From Isochrysis galbana (taxonomy: Eukaryota > Haptophyta > Isochrysidales > Isochrysidaceae): a DNA stretch of 64,000 bases. The notes beneath the pieces are model-generated. The model was not told the DNA's origin. It ran no database searches and saw nothing but the letters and a program-made list of their open reading frames with translations. The position numbers and the translations under genes were made by a program. Within the stretch, counting starts at the first letter, position 1, and each line of letters starts with the position of its first letter. Below are positions 20,686 to 29,993 of the stretch, one piece after another. Where the stretch lies: positions 3,091,801 through 3,155,800 of the forward strand of contig CM030931.1 in assembly GCA_018136815.1 (NCBI GenBank), written 5' to 3'.

Positions 20686-22101
20686 TCACTGAATGGCCGC
20701 ATTTCTCCTATTCACAGGCGGAGAGATACGGACGCCCGCCTTCGTACTCACCGTGTTAGCCTGGGAAGCTGAGCTCACGAGGCGCGACGATGGACAGCTC
20801 GGCATCACTCCCTGACGCGGTGCTCCGCGCATGGAGCCATCCCCATTGGGCAGTTGTGAGGAGCGTCCAGCCACACTGCCCGCCTGGGTGCCCAAGTGAG
20901 GATTGCCAGCCGCGCCCGAGTAGAAGCCCGAGCAAAATTTACCTGTCCCAGCACGCGGAGCGCGCGGCAGAAGGCCAACAGGAGATCCGCCAGCCTGCAC
21001 GTTTGAGACGGCGAAATTGTTGGTGGTCATCCTCTCTCGTGGCGGCTTCCGAGGCGGTTGCAGGCCAGCAGCTTGCAGCCCCGCGGCATCCCGAACCAAC
21101 CCGTCGATGCGGGTGCGCGCGTGCTCGGCAGCATCGTGATTCCACGAAGCCGGCCCCTCCACGCGCATGCATATCTGGGAGATGGTCCAGAGCCGTCTCC
21201 AAGCGCTGTGGTCATCTGCAAGGCCGTATCGCCCCTGCGCCTCCTCAAGGCAACAGTTTGAAATGTACGAGCCTCCGGGCACATCGGCGATGCAACCGGC
21301 CAAAATATTCTCGGCAGCCATCGAAGGAGAACGAGAAACAAGCCACAGAAGCGGCCGCAGAAAGCCAAATCCCCCCTTTACGTACAGGCGTGTGTTGGCA
21401 ATGCCTGGGTTGACAGCGACACAACAGAAGTCGCTAATATCCCAGCCCTCGTCCTGCGTGACAATGCGCTGGAGTTCGCGCATGTGCATAATCTGAGCAA
21501 GCTTGGATTGTGCATAGGGGTCGATCACTTCGTAAGGGTTGGCTTCACTGATGTCCCCGTGGCGATGCGCACCGCAGCTAACGGCGACGACACGCACCCC
21601 GCCAAACGATCTCGCCGTCTTGATGAGCAGAGGCATCAGGCATTCCACAAGCGTGAAGTGGCTGACATAATTCACCTGCCAGACGTTCTCCGGATTCAAG
21701 ACGCCCCAGATACCAGCATTGAGGACGACGATGTCTAGCCGATCAAGACGGCTCATCAGCCGCTCAACTAGCGCAGAGACCTCGCTGTTCGAGAGGAGCT
21801 CGAGCATGACGACCTCTCCCCGCCGGCCGGTGCGCTGACGGAGCTCAGCGAGAGCCTGCTTGCCTGCCCGCGAAGTGCGGCATGTCATGATAACATGGGC
21901 ACCCCTCAGGGCGAGCTTTTCAGCCGTCGCGAAGCCGAGGCCGCCCACGGTACAGCCGGTGATGAGCGCGATACGGTCGGTCAGGTCCGCCTCGATGGGG
22001 CATGGTGCCGAGATCCAGCAGCCTTGGACGAGGCGGCGGAGGAGGGCGATGGCCAGCCCGAGGAGGAGCAGGGCGTAGAGCCCGATGATCAGTGCCTCCA
22101 T
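20686..22101 (-). CDS. Short-chain dehydrogenase/reductase, membrane-anchored
   Basis: Single exon, 471 residues from MEALIIGLYALLLLGLAIAL (a signal-anchor helix, residues 3-21). Rossmann site IALITGCTVGGLG (44-56), VVLNAGIWG (N-A-G), VSCGAHRHG (catalytic Ser region), DPYAQSKLAQIMHM (Y-x-x-x-K catalytic pair) and VAVNPGIANTRLY. These are classical SDR features in the retinol-dehydrogenase/WWOX-like group acting on lipophilic substrates. The last ~120 residues, after QGRYGLADDHSAWRRLW, are Ser/Gly/Pro-rich and unlike the family (usual length about 300-330). An unrecognised intron or read-through into 3' sequence may explain the tail. The in-frame extension above residue 1 is poly-Gly from the upstream C/G tract, so the start at 22101 is preferred. 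Confidence 0.85.
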   Translation of the reverse strand: MEALIIGLYALLLLGLAIALLRRLVQGCWISAPCPIEADLTDRIALITGCTVGGLGFATAEKLALRGAHVIMTCRTSRAGKQALAELRQRTGRRGEVVMLELLSNSEVSALVERLMSRLDRLDIVVLNAGIWGVLNPENVWQVNYVSHFTLVECLMPLLIKTARSFGGVRVVAVSCGAHRHGDISEANPYEVIDPYAQSKLAQIMHMRELQRIVTQDEGWDISDFCCVAVNPGIANTRLYVKGGFGFLRPLLWLVSRSPSMAAENILAGCIADVPGGSYISNCCLEEAQGRYGLADDHSAWRRLWTISQICMRVEGPASWNHDAAEHARTRIDGLVRDAAGLQAAGLQPPRKPPRERMTTNNFAVSNVQAGGSPVGLLPRAPRAGTGKFCSGFYSGAAGNPHLGTQAGSVAGRSSQLPNGDGSMRGAPRQGVMPSCPSSRLVSSASQANTVSTKAGVRISPPVNRRNAAIQ

Positions 22102-22239
22102 CTCTGCCGCGCCCGTCCGTCCCTTCTCTCTCGCCCCTGGCCGCCTCGCGGGCGCCTCCTCCCTCCGCCGCCGCCACCACCTCCTCCCCCCCGGCCGCCA
22201 CCACCTCCCCCCGCGGCCCCTTTCGCTCTCTCTGCCCGC

Positions 22240-22450
22240 CCTCCCTCCCCCCCCCTCCCCCTCCCGGGGGCCTCCTCCCCCCCCCCCCCCCTTCTCCCCC
22301 TCCTCCCCCCCCCCCCCATTTCTCCCCCCCCCCTTCTCTTTCTCCCCTCTCCCCCACTTCTCTCTCCCCCCCCCCCCCCCCCCTCCCCCCCCCCCCCCAT
22401 CTCCCCCCCCCCCCTCCTTCTCCCCCACTTCTCCCCCCCCCCCCCCCGCG
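22240..22450. repeat. Poly-C/CT homopyrimidine tract upstream of the SDR gene
   Basis: About 200 bp of C runs broken by T, with no purine for long stretches. It lies 140-350 bp upstream of the start codon. All long frames here are Pro- or Gly-only artefacts. Confidence 0.92.
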
Positions 22451-22726
22451 GAACTCCTCTCGTCTCGGTCCCACCACCACAGCCAAGATATGGCGGGTGG
22501 AGCCTAAGCCAGTCGAGGGAGGAGAGTAGCCAAAATTGGACCCACTCCAATAGCCAGCCAGCCAGCCACCCCCCCCCCCCCGGACGAGCCCATGCTGGGT
22601 CTTGCTTGATGTTGATCTTGGAAGTGGATAGAGTAGATAGCATGAACTGGGCACTCATCAACCTCACATAAACCCCCAATGGTCGCTGGTCGCGAGCCGC
22701 ACTTCCACGCCCGCGCTGAGCCTTTG

Positions 22727-23417
22727 TCAACCGTATTCAACTTCATACTTCGTCTTTTCACGATTACGAGTACGTTTACATTTGACATTTATTGATATTT
22801 GTACATTTTGTGGCAAGTACCAGTGCCACTTCTTGAAGACTGGGGAAGCGAATTGTGTGTTGTTAGCATGAGTCGGCGTCGGCTCCGATTGCGGATCCGC
22901 CCTCTTGCGCGAGGGCGGTGGAGGCTGTTGGGTGGGTTGAGGTGGGGCCTTCTTTGCTTCTTGTGAGTGCTTTCCTTTGGGGCCGGCCGCCTCAGCGTAC
23001 GACTTCTGTGAGTTGTTCTTGGGGGGGTTGGTTGCCGTAAAGGCCCCCATGATCCATGATTGTTTGTTGTGTGTAGTGCCCGCCCACAAGGGGTGCACTG
23101 CTGGTAGGAGTTGCCTCCATGGGGGTGGCAGCATGGCTGCCACCCACCATGGGGAGTCCTTGTTGGGTCGGCAGACCGGTGGAGGCAAGCGGCAGAGCCA
23201 GGGGCTGGCTTTGCTGGTCTGCAGGGAACAGGGCTCTCCCTGTTCCCTGCTTCTGTGCCTGGTGGGGAGGCGAGGGAGGAAGGATCAGCATGTCGACGTC
23301 GCTGTCTGTGAGGGGGGCGGCCTGTGAGCGCTTCGGCTCCGGCGGCTTGGGGCGGCCCCTGTGGGGCGTCGTGACGGCGGGGGGCTGGGGATCAGGAGCG
23401 GTCGGCGCGCGCTCCAT
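22727..23417 (-). pseudogene. LINE ORF1, second copy (MERAPTAPDPQPP...)
   Basis: Starts MERAPTAPDPQPPAVTTPHR and shares RGRPKPPEPKRSQA, DSDVDM, PPSPPH, KQGTGRALFPA and GLPMVGGS..AATPM with the copy at 1-1.9 kb. A frameshift near 23050 moves the reading into KSYAEAAG, RKRADPQSEP and KKWHWYLP. The copy ends abruptly at about 22727 without ORF2. The 5' flank 23418-23990 holds no gene but includes a GTCCTACattGTAGGAC hairpin near 23963. Confidence 0.65.
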
Positions 23418-23989
23418 CGCTCAAACTATAACAATAGTTTTTTCTCCCACCAACTGAAGGATAGTCCCAACTCAGTCTTGAGATCCTTAGCTCCCACTAT
23501 GGCCAAGGCTGTAGACTTCGTCTTGACCGAGCTTTCGGCTCCAGCGTGAACTGAGTACTTCGGCCATCGCAGGCCACCGGGTGCGTCGAGAGTTTTGTTT
23601 TTGCCCGGCAAGAGGCAAAAGCAGCCAAAACTCTAATTGGGCTTCAAAACCAAGCTTGGTCTCCACTGAAGGTCGAAAAGAACCCATGCCAAAGAGCATT
23701 TCATCTCGTGGGAGCAAGTTCTAGGGAGCTCATCATGAGCCTCAAATCGTGTCCTCAGGTGTTTGCGGCAATTCGTAGGACAACGCAGTTTTTTGCCGGG
23801 AAGGCTTCCACGAGTGGCAAATAACTCATTATGCTTTGAGAATGGTGTCTTGAGCCTCTAGGAGGACTCAATGAGGGCAATGAGATGAACACAGAAACCA
23901 AATCCTAGCTCCCCATTCCTAGATTGAACCGTGTCTTCATAGTTCACAACGTCGTCCTACATTGTAGGACTCGTCCTATAAAGATAAAC

Positions 23990-24420
23990 CTGGGTACCTT
24001 TATCCGAGATGGGGGGTAAAGGGGGAAGCCACAGGGCTAGGCCCCCACACGCCACACGGACGGACACGCCATTGCCATTAGCCATTAGATGTGACCAATC
24101 CTCGAAGTGATCATTGGAGGTTCCGCCCCAGCCCCAGCCCCCCCCCCCCCCCCCACGCCAGGCCCAAGTTGTACCAGGTATTGCACATGACACATGTCAC
24201 ATGGGCCGAACCCCGATAGCCGATAGCCGATACCTGTCGGAGCGAAGCTCGTTTTTCCTCTTTGGGAACGAGCCGCGAAGGCGCACCGGCGGCTAGCGTG
24301 GCATAAACAAAAACAGTATATATTTTTTATATAAAAGGATCAAGGGAATGTCACGCACCAACTCGAGCGGGGATGCAGCATACCCATTTGCCAAACGAGT
24401 GGCTTGGATAGCTACCCTCA
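23990..24420. other. Intergenic, no gene
   Basis: G- and C-runs (24008-24015, 24140-24154) and no supported coding frame. Confidence 0.5.
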
Positions 24421-24460
24421 CTCATGATCCACACGATCTCCCCGCGATTGAACGCTTTTC

Positions 24461-24574
24461 CGCGTGTAGGCTGATGGTGATTGAACGCTTTTCCATGCGG
24501 TCGGAGTGATGGCGATTGGACGCCTTCCGCGTGTAGGCTGATGGTGATTGAACGCTTTTCCATGCGGTCGGAGT
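24461..24574. repeat. 67-bp tandem duplication
   Basis: The block beginning CGCGTGTAGGCTGATGGTGA at 24461 is repeated at 24528, near-identically over 46 bp, with a third partial unit upstream (24445). It abuts the 5' end of the LINE ORF2 fragment. Confidence 0.88.
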
Positions 24575-24579
24575 AAAAC

Positions 24580-25282
24580 GAATCGGAAAAACGCCCCACA
24601 AGCGGCGAGGTCCGCGTGGGAGAATAGACTTAGCATCACGAAAGAGGAATGGAAACACATAGCTAGACTATACACAATGCCGTTGCTAAAACACACGGAT
24701 AAACACTTACACTTCAAACATATCACGCACAGGAGGATCGGCACTAGAAACAGATTCCCAGACAGCCCGACAGACAAATGTAGACTGTGCCACGGCCACC
24801 GAGAAGACTCGTGCCATCTAGCGTGGTGCCCCGCGACGAAAACGATATTCGAAACAATAGACGCCCTTACAAAACACACGCCTACTGCTAAGAGATCGAG
24901 TGCACAGAAAGTGAAAGATAGACTCTTCGCATACCCCGGTACGAACACTCCCGATAGCCTAAAAGCGCTCTACATAATAGCATGGAAACATATAATAAAA
25001 GACTTCTACAGAGTAGAGTTCGAGGCGCACAAATACCACTATATACCAGTCCTGGAGTCCACGCTGATAAGATTCGCCACCCTGGTCCGAGGCACTAACT
25101 CGCCGGATCCTTACAATTCTATGCGCACGTATAAGGCCGCTCAGGGGAGAAAACCTAAGATCAAAAAAGCGATAGAACTCAACAGCCCTATATTTACTAA
25201 GGATGAACAAGGTAGGCTACAACCAAGTAAAGAATTTGGCCTCGTAGCAGAAGCCCTCGGCCTAGCTGAGAGGCTCGCATGA
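24580..25282 (+). pseudogene. LINE ORF2 C-terminal region with CCHC-type knuckle
   Basis: About 230 uninterrupted residues, longest of its kind here. Features: EEWKHIARLYTMPLLKHTDK, LHFKHITHRRIGTRNRFPD, CRLCHGHREDSCHLAWC (C-x2-C-x8-H-x3-C, the knuckle usual after the RT of many LINEs), ALYIIAWKHIIKDFY, and the terminal block RKPKIKKAIELNSPIFTKDE ending at AERLA. The sequence upstream of 24570 is a tandem duplication, so this is a 5'-truncated copy. The tail at 25487-25615 belongs to it. Homologous pieces are at 38.6-39.3 kb and 29.4-29.6 kb on the minus strand. Confidence 0.78.
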
Positions 25283-25482
25283 ACAGACACGACAACCCGC
25301 TCCGACCGTATGACATCGACCATAATTACGGACATACCGGATATACGGACGCACACATTAGTACGACTACACCCCGAAGCACTCATAGTATCAACAGGTC
25401 ACTCAACGGAACAGGAGGGAGGCGAGAACATACCGTTGGGGACAGGTGCACCCCGCTTAACTCGGACCCCCCAAACGACCCG

Positions 25483-25615
25483 GGCCCCTAAGTAGAGCAC
25501 GAGGGGAGTTGCCGCAAGGCAGGGAGTGAGGGAGTGGGAGGAGAAAGAGCGTGGCTTCGTGAGTGTCTTCCATTGCCACGGGCGAGGCGAGGATATTAAA
25601 AAGTTTTTTTTTAGC
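25483..25615 (+). mobile_element. Structured LINE 3' tail, copy 4 (best preserved)
   Basis: CCCCTAAGTAGAGCACGAGG followed by GG forms a CCCCT/AGGGG stem. Next TGCCGCAAGGCA forms a 4-bp stem with a GCAA (GNRA-type) loop. Then GAGCGTGGCTTCG and GCGAGGATATTAAAAAG followed by a T run. It lies 200 bp downstream of an ORF2 stop codon, which ties the tail to the LINE. Confidence 0.8.
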
Positions 25616-26958
25616 CCGGCTCGCCTCTGTCGTGTCTAGCCTTGGCTGAGCTTGCTGTCTACCACCGTGTTCGTGAGTCCCCTTCCCGATTGGCCGCTCG
25701 CCGCTCGCAGTTCTCCCTCCCGTTCTCGTCCGAGATTCCCGTGTTGTCAGAGCAAGGCTGATCTCACTCTTGGAGATTGCCTGCGAGGGCGCGCCGGCAG
25801 CTAGCGCGGAATGCGGTTCTTGCGGGGAGCTCATGGAGCTTTCCTCGGGGTTGACTACGGGCATGGTGATTGACGCACGATGCATGACGCACGGAGGGCG
25901 CGGAAGTGTGGAAGGAGGCTTGTGGGAGGTGGTGGCAGGCGGCTGGGGGTGGCTCAGGCGCGTGCTTGGCTTGTATTGACTCGTTGACTCGGGGTATAGA
26001 CTCAGGAACTCGGGGGGGACTCGCTTGGGAACACGGTGAAGTTGCTACAAAAAGCTCGAGGGCACGGAGCCACACAAACTAACCCAAACGGGGCGAAAAC
26101 TAACCACATCTGGACGGACGGCCAGGCGTCGGCACCAGGGCAACTCAGCAACGCGCAGACATGCGACAGAGGGGAGGCCGACACAACGAGGGCAGATCTC
26201 GTTGGGGAGATATGACCGATAGACGAGAGAAGATAAAAGAAAAAGACGGTCATTCATGGAACTTTTGATGACATCGAGAGAAGGTAAGAGAAGAGGGCCG
26301 GAGGCGACGGACGGCACGCCGAGGGAAAGAACCTGCCGCGGGGGGGGGGCGAGGGACCGAGGGCACGGCGGGGCAGCGTGGGAGGGCGCGAGGCCAATCT
26401 CGGAGCGAGATCGCGTACTTTCCCTCGCGGAGCGCGGAGAGACCCCCCCACGAGATATCTTGGGACCGGAGAATGTTTTGGACGAATCTTCCTGTCGTCG
26501 GCCGAGGAGATGCGGACGGAGAGAGAGAGAGAGAGAGTCTCGCAGAGCGACTGCAGAACGAGAAGTCGAAGTCAGGCCGGTTTATTACCTTAAACGAGCC
26601 AACAATTATAGTAACAGCAAAAACAAAATTCGAATCGCAAATTTCGAGACCAAAATCTGCAAACCTGGACTTGAGACCATGGGGAATCCGAATCTGTGTG
26701 CCTTGTGCGTTAGTGGCAACACGGGGAACTGTTCAATCGTAATTATGAGCGCGTACCTTACGCGAATATTCATGCCTACAGTCTTCAGATGGGCAGGAAT
26801 ACAACACGTGTTCTCAATCGAGTCCTTCCATTCACACCCCATGAAATCATCACTTGCTCGCCCCATCGCCGTCGGAGCGCCCCGGCCGCCGCCGTCAGCG
26901 CCTCGACGTCGCATTCTGCGCGAGGAGGCCGGAGAGAAGAGTGGCGGCCCGGCGTTTG
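25616..26958. other. Intergenic, no supported gene
   Basis: Mixed sequence with poly-G (26340-26350) and short (GA)n (26520-26538). Frames up to 280 codons run through it into the monooxygenase frame but show no family features. Confidence 0.5.
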
Positions 26959-28368
26959 ATGCGGCCGGTGCTCATCGTCGGCGGCGGCCCCGCCGGGTTG
27001 ACTCTCGCACGCGGACTACGCCAAGCAGGGTTGAGCTGCATGGTGCTCGACGAGCATGCTCGGCACTCCAGACCAGACCGCGGCCTCGGCTTGTGGAACC
27101 GTAGTCAGGAGGCGCTGCGGCGGCTGGGCGCATGGCAGGCGCTCCGTATGCTCACTCACCGTATTCCGCCCGCTGCTTACCGCGACCGTCAGGGCCACTG
27201 GCTCTCGCGCTGCTCTGAGGGCGCCACAAACAGCTTGCGCGTCGCTACTGTGCTCGAATCGAAGCTGCTCGACGCGCTCGCCGACGGGATGGACGAGGGC
27301 ACGCTGCGCTTCGGCGCAAAGGTGACCGCGGTACGTGAGGCCGCTGACCGCGTGGTCGTGGCGCTCGACGACGGAAATGAGGTGCATGGCAGCCTTGTGG
27401 TTGGTGCCGATGGACCACACTCCCTGGTCCGACGGTGCATCTTTGGTGAGTCAACACGTGCAGTAGACACCGGGCTGGTTTCGTTTTCCGGCATTCTCCC
27501 TCATCGAGCAATTACGAAAGTGGACGAATCTCACGGCACTCGTGCGAAGCTGCGCCCGGAAAGTCTCGCCTTTGAGACCTTGTCGGGTGGGCAGCGATTT
27601 GCACTCGTCCCTCTCCGTGAATCGGCCTTCTGGTTCGCCACCATGAGCGCTGACTCACCAGCAGCCCTCCAAGCGCTTGACAAAGATGTGGCAGACGCGA
27701 CAGTCGAGCGTCAGGGCGTCGGTCCTCAGACGTTGGCACGTCTCAGGCAGGCGTATGCGGGATGGCACGACCCGATTCCTGCAGTATTGCATGCTGCTGC
27801 TTGTGCCGAGGCAGAGGCTCAGATGGGTAGTCATAACGAACGGGGTGGCGGCCCTCATCGTCACCAAGATCTTGATATCGCTCAGGGAATGGTTCGCTGT
27901 CAACGTATTGTAACGGTGCCACCCTTGTCAAGGTGGCATACACGGCGGTGTGTGCTCGTCGGGGATGCTGCACACGGAATGCCGATCAATCTTGCGCAAG
28001 GTGCTGCAGCGGCGATCGAAGGTTCCTTCCTTCTCGGGCGGCAGCTCGCGATGAACCTTTTAGACTGCCCAGATGAAGCCTCGCAGGCGGGCGCGATCTG
28101 CCAGGCATTAACATCTTATCAGCGTGCTCACAAGCCTCGCATTGATCAGTGCCGCACCATCACCTCATTTACTGCGCTCTTGGCGAGGCCAGCAAATCCA
28201 GTGAGTGAGAGCGTGCGCAACTCGATGCGATTTGTCCCCCGAGCAATCAACGAACGTATATTTGATGCTTTTCTCGAGTGGAGCCTCGGCGAAAGGCCGC
28301 GGAGCACAGCCAGGCTGTACACGGCTGCCTTTGGCGATGATGAAGTGGAGTCATTTGGGTATAGGTAG
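26959..28368 (+). CDS. FAD-dependent monooxygenase (UbiH / zeaxanthin-epoxidase-like)
   Basis: Single exon, 469 residues from MRPVLIVGGGPAGLTLARGL, chosen because the dinucleotide-binding GxGxxG starts at once and the 35 in-frame residues upstream are Arg-rich. Features: GGGPAGLTLARGL (FAD ADP site), the following acidic end of strand 2 (VLDEHA), DRGLGLWNRSQEALRRLG, LVVGADGPHSLVRR (DG motif) and RCVLVGDAAHGMPINLAQGA (GD motif contacting FAD ribitol). These define class A flavoprotein hydroxylases, and the C-terminal half resembles zeaxanthin epoxidase and UbiH-type enzymes. There is no clear plastid leader or FHA domain, so a carotenoid role is only a guess. Substrate not predictable. Confidence 0.87.
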   Translation: MRPVLIVGGGPAGLTLARGLRQAGLSCMVLDEHARHSRPDRGLGLWNRSQEALRRLGAWQALRMLTHRIPPAAYRDRQGHWLSRCSEGATNSLRVATVLESKLLDALADGMDEGTLRFGAKVTAVREAADRVVVALDDGNEVHGSLVVGADGPHSLVRRCIFGESTRAVDTGLVSFSGILPHRAITKVDESHGTRAKLRPESLAFETLSGGQRFALVPLRESAFWFATMSADSPAALQALDKDVADATVERQGVGPQTLARLRQAYAGWHDPIPAVLHAAACAEAEAQMGSHNERGGGPHRHQDLDIAQGMVRCQRIVTVPPLSRWHTRRCVLVGDAAHGMPINLAQGAAAAIEGSFLLGRQLAMNLLDCPDEASQAGAICQALTSYQRAHKPRIDQCRTITSFTALLARPANPVSESVRNSMRFVPRAINERIFDAFLEWSLGERPRSTARLYTAAFGDDEVESFGYR

Positions 28369-28533
28369 ACGTATGTCAAAGACTTCAAGGCGGTGGCAGC
28401 AATACCCTCCGCTATTGCACTGCGGAGCGCATGATCAATCGCTAGCCATTGTCACAGAGCAAACCCATGCGCAGGCTATTTCGAGGATGAGAGCTAGCGC
28501 TACATTGGTCAGAGAGACGACTGAGATACGCAG

Positions 28534-28619
28534 TAAGGGGCGTAGCGACGAAATCACTGCGACCTTGTCACTTTGAATAAGGGGCGTAGCGACGAAATCA
28601 CTGCGACCTTGTCACTTTG
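28534..28619. repeat. 44-bp tandem duplication
   Basis: 'taaggggcgtagcgacgaaa' and the following bases to 'cactttg' occur at 28534-28575 and again at 28578-28619, virtually identical. Confidence 0.95.
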
Positions 28620-29059
28620 TGCTCTTTGGGATTCGAATGACACCGGCACTTGTTCAAGTTCTTGCGTGTTCTCCTCCATGCTACGTTGCCGCCACCTGAG
28701 CGGGGCGAGCGAGAGATTGAAAGAGCACACGGTGATCGCGGAAATTAGGAGCAATCAGAGTGGTGGAATGAGTGTTGACAAACGGAACGGTCGTTTCTAT
28801 TCATCTGAATTGCCCCATCTCGTCTTTCGCAATTGGCATTGCGCCACGATCTCACGTATCTAAGCCCTCTGCTCGGCTGCTTAGAGCGAGAGCACGCGGT
28901 GGACTCTCTTGTGGCCGAAGGAGGTGTGTGCGCGCACGGTTTGGGGCGTGGCGCTGGTCGCGGAGAGCGTGGACAAAGCTCAGTATTGCATCGGAAAGTA
29001 CGCTGGAGCCGATCAGAGGTAGGGGCAAAGCGCTTGGTGTTGATGGTTGCGCAACGAGC

Positions 29060-29205
29060 GCCCCGGAATACAAAAACAACTTCTTGATATTCTCACCACG
29101 CGCGCGGCCTTGAATAGGTATCTCGCAGCCACGCCCGCTCCCCTTTCCATTCCGTTCTCCTGTCTTGCGGCTCTTTCCCTCGTGCTCGGAATTTGGGGGT
29201 TTCTT
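29060..29205 (-). mobile_element. Structured LINE 3' tail, copy 5 (minus strand)
   Basis: On the minus strand: CCGAGCACGAGGGAAAGAGC, CCGCAAGACAGGAG, GGGGAGCGGGCGTGGCTGCG and GTGGTGAGAATATCAAGAAG. It matches 10165-10300 block by block and follows the ORF2 fragment at 29.4-29.6 kb in the right order. Confidence 0.75.
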
Positions 29206-29388
29206 TCCAATGGCGTGCGGCGTGGTGGCGTGGTGTACCAGCCCCCGATGATCTAATTACCTCCTTCCCCCTACGCCATCGAGCGACCGGCTGCTTTTGG
29301 TTCGTGAGGCTTCTTCTTATGGTTGGTTTATAGGTGTTGCGGGGGGGGGGGGGGGTTGGGGGTTGGTGTTACGTGCCTCTTGCGCGTG

Positions 29389-29628
29389 CTAGGGTGTTTC
29401 GTTGGGGCATATGTCAAGCTCAAGCGCGCGTGTGCGGCTTGGGCGAGGTTTGTGGCCTATCACGAGGGCGCCTTTTTCGTTTTTTCTAAAGATGAAGATC
29501 GGGGTACTGAGCTCTTTTGTGCCCTTGATCTTGACTTTTCTCCCTTTGGACGATTTTCGCGTGCGGGGGGCCGAATTCGTGAGAATTTTGACTAGAATTT
29601 TGGTAATCAGCCTTTGTAGGAGGGTCAT
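29389..29628 (-). pseudogene. LINE ORF2 extreme C terminus
   Basis: GRKVKIKGTKELSTPIFIFR and KNEKGAL align with the terminal block RKPKIKKAIELNSPIFTKDE of the copy at 25.2 kb. It is 5'-truncated. A poly-G run (29341-29354) lies between it and its tail. Confidence 0.6.
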
Positions 29629-29993
29629 AGGTCTATAGTGTCAGGGGTTCAATGAAACATTATTTGAAAGAGTTGTAGCTGCGCGAAGGACGAGCCAAAG
29701 ACGACAAAGAGCAAGATGTGTTGTGTACAAGCATCGGCGAAGGGAGAAGCTTTGTGGGCGAGATACGGTGCACGGATCGTGAGTCGTCACGACACGAGCA
29801 CAAGAATGCAAAACGGACACACGGGGCGTAAAGTGGTGCACACCCGGGCTAGGAATAGCGCCTGCATAGCTCTTCGACTAAGCAGTCGCGAACGCGCATG
29901 AGAATAAGAGCAAGCAACGAGCGACGAGCTGTTAGGCCGCTCGAGGTGTAGGAGTTCATGCAAAATAGCTGAGCACAATGATGCACGTGTTTT

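Noticed and set aside
22085-22730. Pro-rich plus-strand and Gly-rich minus-strand frames at 22.1-22.7 kb
   Set aside because: Homopolymer translation upstream of the SDR gene; not conserved-looking.
24418-24948. Minus-strand 176-codon frame with hydrophobic stretches
   Set aside because: Antisense to the LINE ORF2 fragment and includes the translated 67-bp tandem repeat.
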